Shown: one piece after another, positions 24,529-34,651 of the stretch
Layout of the letters: every line of letters begins with the position of its first letter
How positions within the stretch are numbered: the first letter of the stretch is position 1
From: Strigomonas culicis
Taxonomy: Eukaryota > Euglenozoa > Kinetoplastea > Trypanosomatida > Trypanosomatidae
Direction of reading: 5' to 3'
Assembly: GCA_000482145.1 (NCBI GenBank)
Contig: AUXH01000033.1
Span: forward strand, 1 to 61,665
DNA: 61,665 nt
Position numbers and translations under genes: made by a program
Notes under the pieces: model-generated
Databases searched by the model: none
What the model was told of the DNA's origin: nothing
The model's input: only the letters and a program-made list of their open reading frames with translations

Positions 24529-27309
24529 TCATACGCTCCACCATGTCCAACGGACTTGAGTGTCTTCGTCTTTGAACAAAGCGACGTCAATCTGGATGAG
24601 GAGTAAGAGGCTCTTCTGTTCACTTGTGTGGCCCAGCTCTCGCATCTGCTCTCTCTGTTCACTGAGCGGATCGCTTGAGAGCGAGTGAAATCCAGGCACC
24701 GCGAAGAGACGGAACACCTTGTTCACACAGACGATGGGCTTTTTGCCCTTGTGGTCAAAGTACAAGTGAACTCGGGTGCCGCGGCAGTCCATGCCGTCAG
24801 ATCGCTGGCCCTCGCTTTCAGTTGCATTGGTGGGCCGCGCCGACGGCGTCAGCGGCAACAGATAGGCGGAGCCGTCCACGTCGGGCCAGAAGAGCTGCTC
24901 GGAGATCTTGCTGGCGTCGTGCCCCTTCTTGAGCGCTATCGTCTTGGCGTGTTCCTGTCGGTGGGTGACGCGCTTTCGGATGATTTCCAGCAAGGACTCC
25001 AGTTCCTTCGCCCGCGGCTCGCCGACTAGCAGCGGCGCATTCATTTCCTTCTTCCAAATCTTCCGCATCATTTTTTCGGCCTGCTTGGCCTTCTGAGCCT
25101 TGTCTGTTGGCTGCAGAGACGACTGGTTCTTGTCCTTCTCTTGTCTTTCGCTTGCCTGTGTCGGCGTTGATGCCGTCTCCGGATCTCGGTCGGCTGAGGT
25201 GGACGCCTCGGGCGTGTTGGGATCTGCTGGACCACCTCCGTCGACCTTCTTCGTGTACACCCGCAGCAGCCGCGGGTTGGCGGCCCGGTTGGTGAAACTG
25301 CCGGAGACGTTGGCTGCCTCCCTCTCCTCGGTGTCTTGGCGTGGCCCCAACGGGGGCTCCTCGTCCATTGCGTGGTGGTCCGGCTCCCCTTCCTCTTCCT
25401 CCTCCTCGTCGTCGTCTTCTGTGTCGGAGAGTGCCTCGAGTGCCAGGCCCAGCCGGCTCGAGCCCATTTGTTCGCACAACAGCTGGTATGGAAAGCCCAT
25501 GAAGGACTGCTGAGAGGCCAACACGACTTCGCGCACCGCGTCGTAGATTTTATGCCCGCGCGCCTTGGGGTCCGTCGGGTACGCGCGCACCATCGCCGCG
25601 TCAACGCCGGCCGCAGTCATGAGGGAGTCGCCGAATTTGGTCGGCAGCGTCTCGCTCGCGCGAGTGACCGCGTTCTGCCACGCGCTGGCACCGGCGCGGA
25701 CGAACGTCTGCCATCCTGTCGTCTGTGTTGCATGGGCCTGCTGTGCTGCCTGGGCCTTCTTCTTCTTCTCCATGTACATGGTGATCGTGTCGAAGCAGTG
25801 CTCGAGATAGCTGTGAATGGCAGCGACCGCGTCGTCACTGTTGCTGTACGACTCGCCTTCAATGAAGAGCACCTGCCGCGGGAGATCCCGCCTGAACTGT
25901 TCCCACACAAAGACCCATTCGCGACCGAGGATGTTGGGGTGCTGATGGTTGTCGTCGACCGTAGCCTCGATTTCGGAGGGCTTGTTGAGCTTCATGCGAA
26001 TGCGGCGCTGCAGTATTTCGCGCTCGTATCGGTTCTTCGGCTTCACCTCGTCGAACGAGGGGGGATAGTGAAAGCAGAAAACCGCCGGCAGCCGTGCCGT
26101 GTACACGACCTTCTCCTGGAGCGCGGTGTGGTAGGTGGCCTCTTGTCGCTGAATCTCTCTCTTGTACTTTTCCTCTTCCGTCTCCTTGTGTGCCTCCGGA
26201 TCGGCATGCAGCGTTGCCACGACGACGTGCTCCGGCTCCGGAGAGGCGGCCGGAGACAGCGTCTTGTGTGGCAGCGGCGGTGGCCGAGTGGCGGTGGCCG
26301 CTTCGTGCGAGATGACTGCGGATCGCGACAGCGCCTCCTGATCCCGCGAGCGCCGCAGGAACATGGCGGAGGCCGGCTCGTCGCTCAGCTCATGGTCATC
26401 GAAAACGATCTCCTCGATGAGGCGAGGCATTATGCCGACGGACACGTACTTGCGTTCCGTGTGGACGGGCCGGCGCTTCATCAGCCGGTCCAGGTGGTGC
26501 TGCCGCGCCAGCTGGAACTCGGCCAGCTCGCGCTTCACGAGGGAGTCGAACCCGCTCAGCGCGTCCTGGAAGACCGCGTCCCGCTTCGCACGGAGGGTGA
26601 CCTCGAGCCGCGGCGTCTCGAAGAACTCCTTCAGTGTGTTCGGCAGGTTCCCCTGCCGCCGCTTGCTCTTCTTCTCCCTCCCGGTCGGCGTGTCGACGCT
26701 CGTCGCTGAGGACACCCATCCCGCGTTCTCGTCCTCGTCGGGGTGCTGCAGGCGCCGGATCTGCTCCACCGCCTCCGCCGTGGTCTTCACCGGGTGCAAA
26801 AGGAAGCCCAAGTTGTCGTCGTCGCTGTCCGAGTGAAGCGGGTGGCCGGTGCCCTGCGGCGAGGGCTTGGGGGACGCCTTGGTGGACGACCCTTTCCGCG
26901 GCTCTTCGGAGGGATGAAACAGCGGACTGTCCTTCGCGCTGTGAACACTGCCTTTGCTGGCCATGCTGGCGCTGACCCGGTGGACCGTGTCCGGCGGCAC
27001 CTCTACCGACGACGTGCGCTTCATGGCGGCGGGGCTTGGGCTGTTGTACAGGTCCATATTTTCCAGGTTGAAGGGGATACTGCTGCTGAGTCGTTGCGCG
27101 GCCGGCGCGGCAGGGTGGGTGGTGCCTGTCGTCGGCGGCACACGGGCCGAAGGCAGACTACTGTGATCGCCACCGGGGTCGCTGCCACTGTGGCCTGCGG
27201 AGGCGGTGGAGTCTCTCTTGTCGATAAAGCTGTTGGGTGTGGACGATGGCCGTGCTTCTTTCGTTTCACTCGTCGCCGCTTTATCTTCCTTGTGAGTGTT
27301 CGAGCTCAT
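24529..27309 (-). CDS. Hypothetical protein with conserved-looking central and C-terminal globular parts
   Basis: Encodes 926 aa from the ATG at 27309 (M-S-S-N-T-H-K). An upstream in-frame extension is encoded by A/T-rich leader and is rejected. Residues 1-225 are Ser/Pro/Lys-rich and probably disordered. A helical basic stretch (about 235-300) precedes a mixed segment with KREIQRQEATYHTALQEKVV and ILGREWVFVWEQFRRDLPRQ, which looks folded. An Asp/Glu run lies at about residue 630, then a Gln/Lys-rich linker, and the last 90 residues (VHLYFDHKGKKPIVCVNKVF...) look like beta-rich globular sequence. I do not recognise the family. It is the last gene of the minus-strand cluster before the strand switch. 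Confidence 0.78.
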   Translation of the reverse strand: MSSNTHKEDKAATSETKEARPSSTPNSFIDKRDSTASAGHSGSDPGGDHSSLPSARVPPTTGTTHPAAPAAQRLSSSIPFNLENMDLYNSPSPAAMKRTSSVEVPPDTVHRVSASMASKGSVHSAKDSPLFHPSEEPRKGSSTKASPKPSPQGTGHPLHSDSDDDNLGFLLHPVKTTAEAVEQIRRLQHPDEDENAGWVSSATSVDTPTGREKKSKRRQGNLPNTLKEFFETPRLEVTLRAKRDAVFQDALSGFDSLVKRELAEFQLARQHHLDRLMKRRPVHTERKYVSVGIMPRLIEEIVFDDHELSDEPASAMFLRRSRDQEALSRSAVISHEAATATRPPPLPHKTLSPAASPEPEHVVVATLHADPEAHKETEEEKYKREIQRQEATYHTALQEKVVYTARLPAVFCFHYPPSFDEVKPKNRYEREILQRRIRMKLNKPSEIEATVDDNHQHPNILGREWVFVWEQFRRDLPRQVLFIEGESYSNSDDAVAAIHSYLEHCFDTITMYMEKKKKAQAAQQAHATQTTGWQTFVRAGASAWQNAVTRASETLPTKFGDSLMTAAGVDAAMVRAYPTDPKARGHKIYDAVREVVLASQQSFMGFPYQLLCEQMGSSRLGLALEALSDTEDDDEEEEEEGEPDHHAMDEEPPLGPRQDTEEREAANVSGSFTNRAANPRLLRVYTKKVDGGGPADPNTPEASTSADRDPETASTPTQASERQEKDKNQSSLQPTDKAQKAKQAEKMMRKIWKKEMNAPLLVGEPRAKELESLLEIIRKRVTHRQEHAKTIALKKGHDASKISEQLFWPDVDGSAYLLPLTPSARPTNATESEGQRSDGMDCRGTRVHLYFDHKGKKPIVCVNKVFRLFAVPGFHSLSSDPLSEQREQMRELGHTSEQKSLLLLIQIDVALFKDEDTQVRWTWWSV

Positions 27310-28015
27310 TTTTTTTTTGTTGGGGGGTATATTAGCTCTTCTTGTGCTGTACTTCTTCTTCTGGAATTTAGGAAGGAAAAGACAAGAAACAAACAAACTG
27401 ACTGATTTACGTAACCGAACAAATCAAAAGACAAGGGAAGAATGGGAAAGAAGAAGGATACATATTATCTCTCTCTGGCTGTTGGCTGTTGCCTTTTGCA
27501 AGGTAATCTCCTCCATAGAGTAACAAGAGCTCAAAACAACCAAACCTATACCGAACATGGTTTTTAGTAAGGACATCAGTCGCACTGATAATCTCGCTGC
27601 TTTAAAGAAAAAAAAATAGAAATAAAACAGTATGTATGTGTATACTACATGAAAAAAAAAATAAATAAACCACACGCAAGAGATCGAAGCAATGCATTAT
27701 CATTCTCATCTTAAGACTTGCTTTTCGCAAATCCTATCTGTTTCCAGTATAACGTGTGGTACAGGTATATTTTTTTTTGGAGAGCGAAATATCGGCTAAA
27801 AAAAAGTTAGTAGTCAGTACTGAGAGGATAAAGGTGCTATTAATAGTCAAAAAGAACTGTACATCCTTTAATAGCCCATTTTTTCTCGCGCCCTCTTAAC
27901 GAAGAGGAGCCATATACAAGGCCAAAAACAAAAAACAAAAAACAAGCACTATATAAGTAAGGGTATAAAAAAAAAGAGGGAAAAAAGCAAGGAACAAAAA
28001 GGTCTGTATAGAAGG
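27310..28015 (-). other. AT-rich intergenic region (about 700 nt)
   Basis: A/T homopolymers and short TA/TG runs, with no supported gene. On the minus strand it contains the 3' UTR of the 28996-28016 gene and the leader of the 27309-24529 gene. Confidence 0.6.
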
Positions 28016-28996
28016 CTACCAATTATTCGAGGCATTACCTGCCAAGGCCGTTGAGTTTGCAAACGAGTAGGCACTGTGCTCATGCCCCACCTGCGCGTCG
28101 GGTTCCGTCTTGGTGACCTGGACCGGGCGGACATCGTCTGTCGCGGTGTCGCTGTTGCTACTGAGGTCGCTGGTGACGGACAGGTTGCGGACGCCGCTGT
28201 CGAAGAGAACGAGGTTCAGCGCCTTCCGCGGATCGTCCTCCGCGGCCGCCGCAGGCTGCGAGTCGCCCGACGTGGAGTTCGTTGCGCGCACATTGACGGC
28301 CGCGTTCAGGACGGACATGGAGACGGAGGGCACCAACTCGATGAGGTTGCCTTGGTTCCGCCCGTGGCCCGCTGCCCTGTTCCCCTTGCGGGACTCCTGC
28401 GTCCGCTGCCGCGGCTGCCAGTTCGCGTGGGTGGGGGCGTCGTCGCCGCGGGACTGCTCCTCGGTGGGAGCACCGCCCTTCATAGACAGGTCCGCCCACC
28501 GCTTGCGGCGGTGGTTCTTCTTTGCCGGGTTCGAGTCTGGCAGCGCGACCGCGACGCCTGGTGCGTCGTCTTCCTCGTCGACGGCCGGGGGCGCGGAGGA
28601 TGCCTCCTTGTCGCGGGCCATGGACGCCTGCACCGGCTGGGCGCCGACCTGGCGGCGCGCCGGCTTCGGCGCCGGCGGCATCTCGGACAGCATCGCCAGG
28701 TCCTCCTCGCAAACGCTCACGCACATGGTGCTCATGACCATGGAGGTGAAGCTGGTGTGCTGCTCGCCGGCGCCGTTGCGGGCGGGGTCGTCCGAGAGAC
28801 TCTCCCGCGTGGTGATCAGCACCTGGCGCTGCCGCGGCCCGCGCTTTGCAGCGTCGTTGAGTGCGTTATCCTCTCGTCCATCCGTTGCTGCGTGGTCGAC
28901 TGTGAGGATACCTGCCAGCGATTGGGACTCGCCGGGTAGCTGGGACTCCGAGGCATCCGTTATGGGCTTCGAGGTAAGTATAGATGGCGAATTCAT
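28016..28996 (-). CDS. Hypothetical low-complexity protein
   Basis: Encodes 326 aa, starting M-N-S-P-S-I-L-T. It is rich in Ala, Ser, Asp, Pro and Gln with few hydrophobic clusters. The only compact-looking part is FTSMVMSTMCVSVCEEDLAM (about residues 82-101), a short hydrophobic/Cys-containing helix. A basic patch (KKNHRRKRWADLS, about 155-170) could be a nuclear-localisation-type signal. No domain is recognised; probably an intrinsically disordered, lineage-specific protein. Codon and GC bias match its neighbours. Confidence 0.7.
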   Translation of the reverse strand: MNSPSILTSKPITDASESQLPGESQSLAGILTVDHAATDGREDNALNDAAKRGPRQRQVLITTRESLSDDPARNGAGEQHTSFTSMVMSTMCVSVCEEDLAMLSEMPPAPKPARRQVGAQPVQASMARDKEASSAPPAVDEEDDAPGVAVALPDSNPAKKNHRRKRWADLSMKGGAPTEEQSRGDDAPTHANWQPRQRTQESRKGNRAAGHGRNQGNLIELVPSVSMSVLNAAVNVRATNSTSGDSQPAAAAEDDPRKALNLVLFDSGVRNLSVTSDLSSNSDTATDDVRPVQVTKTEPDAQVGHEHSAYSFANSTALAGNASNNW

Positions 28997-29586
28997 TTTT
29001 TCGTTTTTTGTTTGTTGAAGAAAAAAATGGTTCTGTTAAGCGTGTACGTATAGAGAACAAGATAAACAAGCAAAAAGAAAATGAAGAGATACAATGGCAA
29101 GCAAACAGGTTTGTATACTACTGTAGAAAGCTAACCTAAAAAAACACACACACAAAAAACAAAAACAAATGATAAACAAATACGGTATAGCAAATCTTTT
29201 TTTTTTTTTTTGATGTTGGAGAAGGTAAAGGAGAAGAAGGAACCACGTAAACCACGAACATAAAAAAATATACACAGAGTTGAATGATCTGGTTTCAAAG
29301 CAGGACAACATGCAGCGCCTCACTTTGTATGCTTTTGAGGCACTTTTTTCATTTCTTCTTCTCTCACTCGTGAAACGACAACACAACAAGTAAGACATCT
29401 AACAGCAACGAACTACAAAAAGACTTACATACGCACAAGAACGTGTATAGCTCTTCAACAAATAGCTTCGCTTCTGTATAATATAAATGGCTAAAATAAT
29501 AATAAAAAAAGTGATTCTTGTATATATCAACAACGAGCAACTACACACGTACAAAAAAAAAAGTGAGAGAAGAAAGAAAGGAACCT
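28997..29586 (-). other. AT-rich intergenic region (about 590 nt)
   Basis: A/T-rich with a T homopolymer at about 29197-29210 and CA-type runs. No gene or RNA is supported. Confidence 0.6.
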
Positions 29587-30522
29587 CTAAAATGCCACCG
29601 CGTTGATCATGGAGCCGACGGACTCGTCCAGGTTGCGCTCGATAATGCTCTCTGCTTCCCGCTGAAGGTGGGTGATGGCGTTTGCCTTCCCCACGTTGGC
29701 GATGTCGTCCTCATCGAGGCCCTTCGTGATAAACGTCTCCGCCTGCCGCGCGAAGGAGGTGAGCTCGCGGATCGCCTCGCGCGTCTCCTTCTCGAACTTT
29801 ACAGGGTCGCACAGGCGGAAGCCCTCCTGCCACCCCTTCTTGTACACGTTCAGCAGCATGCTCAGCTCGTGGTGCTTCTTGCGGAAGGCGATGGGGAGAC
29901 TATAGTAGTGGCGATCGAGGCCCCGGTTGAGCGCGACGGGCGTCGGCTTCGAGAGAAAGCCGATGTTCGACGTGATCTGGCGCGGCTCCGGGAAGCCGGA
30001 GCTGGTCTTGCCGGTCGACATCTCACGCAGCACCTGCTCCGGAATCGTGCGGAACGCGTCGATGACGACCTTGCCGCGGACGGACTGGATGGGGTCCACC
30101 ACGACGGACACACTGCGCGGGGTCAGGTTCTCGTAGCCGCTCGCGGTCATGACATCCTCCGACGACAGCCAACAGCCGAAACCGGGATGGCTGTGGTACC
30201 AGCCCACGACGTTCTCGTGGCGCCCCACGAGCTTCAGCTTGTCCAGCATGTGCACCTGGTACTCCGGGTCGACCGCCTCCACGGACTGTCCGGTGGCCGT
30301 CTGCGGCATCGAGAAGACGTCCGCGACGCGGATGGTGAAGTCGTCGATTTGCTCCCCGATCATGAGGCCCATCACCTCCAGAGGCACGCCGGCACGCCCG
30401 TGCAGCAGCATCTTCAGCAGCGCCAGAGAGGATATCTGGATCGTTTCGGAGGTATCGCGGAAGTCCTCCTCCGGGCTCTGGTTGGGTCGCTGGCGACCCT
30501 GCATGTTGCCTAAATTATCCAT
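29587..30522 (-). CDS. RPN11: 26S proteasome regulatory subunit Rpn11 (JAMM deubiquitinase)
   Basis: Encodes 311 aa, matching yeast (about 306) and human PSMD14 (310). It removes ubiquitin chains from substrates at the proteasome lid. The MPN+/JAMM zinc site is complete: E49 in the PLEVMG segment and H110-S-H112-P-x6-S120-x2-D123 (HSHPGFGCWLSSED). The family-typical HGRAGVPLEVMG and SVEAVDP segments are present. The ATG at 30522 begins M-D-N-L-G-N, in line with the Rpn11 N-terminus. An in-frame extension upstream (63 codons) runs through the A-rich leader and past the predicted splice site, so it is rejected. The C-terminal third is helical, as in lid MPN subunits. Confidence 0.97.
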   Translation of the reverse strand: MDNLGNMQGRQRPNQSPEEDFRDTSETIQISSLALLKMLLHGRAGVPLEVMGLMIGEQIDDFTIRVADVFSMPQTATGQSVEAVDPEYQVHMLDKLKLVGRHENVVGWYHSHPGFGCWLSSEDVMTASGYENLTPRSVSVVVDPIQSVRGKVVIDAFRTIPEQVLREMSTGKTSSGFPEPRQITSNIGFLSKPTPVALNRGLDRHYYSLPIAFRKKHHELSMLLNVYKKGWQEGFRLCDPVKFEKETREAIRELTSFARQAETFITKGLDEDDIANVGKANAITHLQREAESIIERNLDESVGSMINAVAF

Positions 30523-31041
30523 GGTGTTGTCGCAAGGATTTCTAGTCTTCTTTTTTTTTTTTAAGTACGTGGATCTTATTGAGTATCCTGGGTCGTGAAG
30601 GAGAAGTGGAGAGAAGAAAAACAATGACGGTGGAGTGCATCGGAGGAACAAACACAGTTGCAATCCTAAGTCACATGTATGTGGACACATGCTCTCCAAT
30701 AATGGCATTCCTTTCCTTCCCTTTTTCTGTATCTTTTGAGAATCATCAGTTGTGTGGACGGTGCAACAAGTTAAGAGATAGATAGAATACCCACTCTCTC
30801 ATTCACTTTTTTTTTTCCTTTAAAGTATACCACCGTTCCTACAGAAAAAGAAAACAAAAAGAAAGAGCCTTTGATGCGCCAACAATAACAATGAACGCTA
30901 ATAGTAAAACAAGTAAACAAAAATTAAAGCACAAATATACACACGGGAATGACATGCAAATCCAATGTGCTTTCAACACGCCCAGCCAGTGGTTAAAAGA
31001 CAACGACGAAGTAAAGCGCCGTCCTCAGTGTCTGCCTGCCA
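30523..31041 (-). promoter_or_regulatory. Intergenic with predicted minus-strand trans-splice acceptor near 30588
   Basis: On the minus strand a pyrimidine-rich stretch (complement of 30595-30625) is followed by CCAG, with AG complementary to 30588-30589, about 66 nt before the Rpn11 ATG. The rest of the spacer, up to the stop of the LRR gene at 31042, is AT-rich without a gene. Confidence 0.45.
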
Positions 31042-34000
31042 CTACTTCTTCTTCTTCACTGGCAGACGCAGCTCCTCGTCGCCGGCCAAGTCCTCATAAA
31101 TGTAGTTCTCGAGTAACGGGATACGCGTCACTTTGGTGTCGAAGAGGTGCTTATCCTCCCCAATGAAGGCGAAGTCGGGGCAGAAGCGGACGGAGAGGGT
31201 CTTGAGCCACGGGCAGCGCCGCAGGCCGACCACGCCCGCTCGCGCGATCTCCGTGCTGTCCAGCACGAGCACGGTCAGCCCGCTGAGCTTCGCGAGGTAG
31301 CTGACATCCGTGAGCTTGTCGCAGTAGCTCAAGTCCAGCAGCTGCAGGGCGCTGCGTCTCTGGCGCAGCTCCTTCGCGCAGGCCGCGTTGTGCTCGGCGA
31401 ACGGCTCCAGCCCCTCGTCGGCGAGGCTCGGGCTGCGGATGTACAGCTTTTGCAGGCCGAACAGCCGCCCGAGGCCGGTGACATCGGACAGGAAGTCGCA
31501 CTGCTGCGCCACCAGCACACGCAGCGGGATGCTCTTGCCGGACTGGATCGACAGGGGCCGGTCGAGCGTGCTGACGCCGACGCTCGTGACGAAGCTCTGG
31601 CTGATGTTGAGGTACTGCAGCACGCGCTGGTGGCACAGCACGTTGATGTCCGTCACCGAGGTGCAGAAGGTGAAGTCGAGGTGATAGAAGTGACTGCAGA
31701 AGAGCGCGCTGAAGTGGTGCAGGCTGCGGTGTTCCTCCACCGCGCGCGGCAAGAGGTCGCCCAGGGGGTCCACCGGCGGCCGCAGGTCCTCCTCGACCGG
31801 TGACATGGCCGCGGAATCGTGCGAGGTGGGGTCGAAGGCCTGCATGATGGCCTGCCCCAGGCACAGCGCGGCCTCCTCCTCCGGATAGCGCCGCGCGACG
31901 TGGTGCAGCCGCTGTACGAGCTCCCGCACGACGGTGGCCTGCCCGCGGCTGCCGTGCAGGTCCGCGAGGCCCTCGTCGCTGAGGTACGTGTAGCCGGCGA
32001 GCACCTGCAGCAGCGCCGGCAGGAACGCGAGCGCGTTGAGGGAGGTGATGGAGGAGCAGATGGAAAGATCCATCGCGAGGAGCCCGCTGACCTTCGCCGG
32101 CGACGGCGGCGGCGTCGTGTGGCTGCTGAAGGCGGCCGCCGCGCAGAAGAGCGTGCACAGGCCCAGCTCCGCGAGCGCGCCGTCGTCGAGCGAGGAGCCG
32201 GAGGCATCCAGCAGCTGCAGCTGTTCGTTGCCTCGGCTGCCCTCCTGCCGCAGGTCGATGCTCATCAGCGCGAGCGCGCGGCCGATGTGCGAGTCGATGC
32301 GGTCCAGCAGCAGGAAGGCGGTGCGGTCGAGCCCGCGCGGCGTGCAGATGTCCTGCGGCGCGTGCGGCGCCGTCGGCGTCAGCCACGCGCGCAGCGTACT
32401 CCCATAGCGCGCGGCCACGACGTGGCGGTGCAGCGCTCCGCAGCCGGCCACGTCCAGCGCGCGGAGGTGCACCACCGCGCGCCGCGGCAGCGCCGGCATG
32501 CTCTGCTCGTCGCGGTACACGAGCGCAAAGGCGAGGAGGTGGGTGCCGGTGACGCTCGTGTGGCTGAGGTCGAGCGTCTCGACCAGCGTCCCGTAGTGCC
32601 GGCCGAGCCACGCCATGGTGTGGCACTGCGGCCGGCGGCCCCCGTGCAGCCACTCTTCCAGCTCGTCCCCATCGCCGAGGGCGGCCTCCGGCTCCTCCTC
32701 CTGCGAGGAGGGGGCGCCCGGGGGGCTCGGCTCGCGCTCCTCCGGCGCCGCCTCGCTGTTCACCCGGCGGAGGCAAGAGGGAATGCGGCGCTCGAGAAGC
32801 GAGACCACGCTGTGCAGCGGCGCCCAGAGCAGGACGAGGAGCGCCACGCAGAGGAACAGCAGCAGGAAGGCCAGCCCCCCGAGCGTCCCCACGTCATGCG
32901 CTTCTGGCTCTTTCTGCCTCTTCTGCGTCCAGTGCAAGAAGCCGGCGCGCCACGGCACCCCGAGGCAGCGGCTGCACCCCAGCCCGGCGTGGTAGCACTG
33001 GGACAGAAAGGAGCGCCACTTGCTCTCCGCGAAGGGAATGAGAAAGGGGTCGATGAGGAACTTGAGGTGCAGCGGGATCTGCACCGCCGCGGCGGTGACG
33101 TCGTCGCGACTCGCCGGGATCGAGTAGCGGCCGTCGTTGATCGTTGCGTGGCGCAGCGGGGAGGGCAAGTCGCGCAGCAGCACAGGCCGCTGCAGCCACC
33201 ACCGGCTGTGCACCAGCAGCCCCTCCTCGAGACCGGTGTCGCCGCAGATGAACACCTGCCGGTAGCACACGGCCTCGTGCGGGTCGGCGGCCAGCGTGCG
33301 CCGGCTGCTGTTCAGCTGCTTGGTGTGCAGCGCATGGTTCCGCTTCTGCGCGTGGTAGAACTGCGAGGCCGTGTAAACGGCACTCGCCGTCTTGGTCTTC
33401 TGCCGATGCCGGTCCTCATGAAGTATGGCCGCGCCGCGCGCTGCATCGGCCGCCCGCGTGTGGTCCAGTGGCGGCTGGAAGACGGCCGCCTCCGGCAGCG
33501 ACATGACGTCCATCGCGATGGTCGCGGAGGTGAAGAGGAAGAAGAAGTCGTCCCTCGGCAGCTCCAGCGGGATGTGGCTGGTGGAGGTCGGGGCGTGCCT
33601 CGTGCCGCGCCGCTCCGCCAGCCACTCACTCAGCGGCGGCATGTGCATATGGTGCTCCACGACGTAGTCGTTGATCTTCTGCAGCTTGCGGCGCTCCGCG
33701 ATCATATTCGCGTGCGCGTGCGACGTCAGCGCGACGCTGCTGACGAGCACGGTGATGACGTCGCCGACGTGCGTGCCGCACGCGGCCGGCAGCACAGACC
33801 GGGTGCGCAGGCGGTGGCCCGCCTCGCGCCACACGGCGTCCTCCGTGCTGCTGTCGGCTGCCGCGCGGCCCGCGCACACGAGCTGCGCCAGCCGCGCGAG
33901 CGGCGTGGTGGACGTCGAGAGCTCGAGCGGGAGGGACTCGTTCGGGTGCACGACCGCATCGTCGACGGTGCCGCTGCTGCTCTTGCAGCCCGTCTGCGGC

Positions 34001-34284
34001 GCCTCGGGTGAGATGGACTGATAGAAAATGAGGCGCTCGTGCGCCAGCAGCTCCGCGGCGAGGCGGGTGGCGGGGGAGGCGGCCACGAAGGCGAGCGGCG
34101 CGCGACGCTGGCCCTGCGTGCCGCGGCTGGCCTCCTCCGCGGCGTCTTCCTCGCCGCGCTGGGCGGTGGACGGTGGCCTCGCATTCTGCTTCCCGCGCTT
34201 CTGCGCCGCCGCCGAGATGGGGTGGTAGCGGAGGATCTCCAGCAGGGCATCGGGGCTCGCGCCGCATGCGGTCCTGGCAGCCAT
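31042..34284 (-). CDS. Leucine-rich-repeat protein with a central transmembrane helix
   Basis: Encodes 1080 aa. Residues 1-460 are mostly helical with no known domain. A strong hydrophobic helix spans about 467-489 (GGLAFLLLFLCVALLVLLW). From about 560 to 1060 there are repeated cysteine-containing LRR/RNI-type units such as LDLSHTSVTGTHL, LLDASGSSLDDGALAELGLC, LDFTFCTSVTDINVL, LDLSYCDKLTDVSYLAKL and TLSVRFCPDFAFI. The AMN1/F-box-type LRR spacing suggests a curved protein-binding surface. No signal peptide is evident, so membrane orientation is uncertain. The C-terminus ends in four Lys (KKKK), reminiscent of ER-retrieval dilysine signals if cytosolic. Function is unknown. Confidence 0.85.
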   Translation of the reverse strand: MAARTACGASPDALLEILRYHPISAAAQKRGKQNARPPSTAQRGEEDAAEEASRGTQGQRRAPLAFVAASPATRLAAELLAHERLIFYQSISPEAPQTGCKSSSGTVDDAVVHPNESLPLELSTSTTPLARLAQLVCAGRAAADSSTEDAVWREAGHRLRTRSVLPAACGTHVGDVITVLVSSVALTSHAHANMIAERRKLQKINDYVVEHHMHMPPLSEWLAERRGTRHAPTSTSHIPLELPRDDFFFLFTSATIAMDVMSLPEAAVFQPPLDHTRAADAARGAAILHEDRHRQKTKTASAVYTASQFYHAQKRNHALHTKQLNSSRRTLAADPHEAVCYRQVFICGDTGLEEGLLVHSRWWLQRPVLLRDLPSPLRHATINDGRYSIPASRDDVTAAAVQIPLHLKFLIDPFLIPFAESKWRSFLSQCYHAGLGCSRCLGVPWRAGFLHWTQKRQKEPEAHDVGTLGGLAFLLLFLCVALLVLLWAPLHSVVSLLERRIPSCLRRVNSEAAPEEREPSPPGAPSSQEEEPEAALGDGDELEEWLHGGRRPQCHTMAWLGRHYGTLVETLDLSHTSVTGTHLLAFALVYRDEQSMPALPRRAVVHLRALDVAGCGALHRHVVAARYGSTLRAWLTPTAPHAPQDICTPRGLDRTAFLLLDRIDSHIGRALALMSIDLRQEGSRGNEQLQLLDASGSSLDDGALAELGLCTLFCAAAAFSSHTTPPPSPAKVSGLLAMDLSICSSITSLNALAFLPALLQVLAGYTYLSDEGLADLHGSRGQATVVRELVQRLHHVARRYPEEEAALCLGQAIMQAFDPTSHDSAAMSPVEEDLRPPVDPLGDLLPRAVEEHRSLHHFSALFCSHFYHLDFTFCTSVTDINVLCHQRVLQYLNISQSFVTSVGVSTLDRPLSIQSGKSIPLRVLVAQQCDFLSDVTGLGRLFGLQKLYIRSPSLADEGLEPFAEHNAACAKELRQRRSALQLLDLSYCDKLTDVSYLAKLSGLTVLVLDSTEIARAGVVGLRRCPWLKTLSVRFCPDFAFIGEDKHLFDTKVTRIPLLENYIYEDLAGDEELRLPVKKKK

Positions 34285-34651
34285 CGGATCGGGATAATCA
34301 AGTGCTCCCTGAACTAACTAGTTGGAAAAAAAGATGGATGTATGGCTGATAAGTATGTATCGGTACCTTTCTTGGAACCGAGGAAGGCAATGCTCTGAAC
34401 AACTAAGGGAAAGAGGAAAAAGAAGAGGCAGTTTGAATACGATTACTAATAAACACTGTTTGCATGGCCATTTTTTTTTTGTTCCCTTTTCTTCTCCTGT
34501 TTTATTTCTGTTTTATAGGTTTTCGTTTCTTGTTCATAATGTACGCTCTATAAGACTAAACATAGAAAAAAAAATACAGTAAATCTAGCATCGTTTAAAA
34601 TCAAAAGATGTACGTACTTACCATTTATAAATGGGGTTGTGTAAAATGACT
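34285..34651 (-). other. AT-rich intergenic region (367 nt)
   Basis: Spacer between the LRR gene and the coiled-coil gene, with T homopolymers and no supported gene. Confidence 0.6.
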
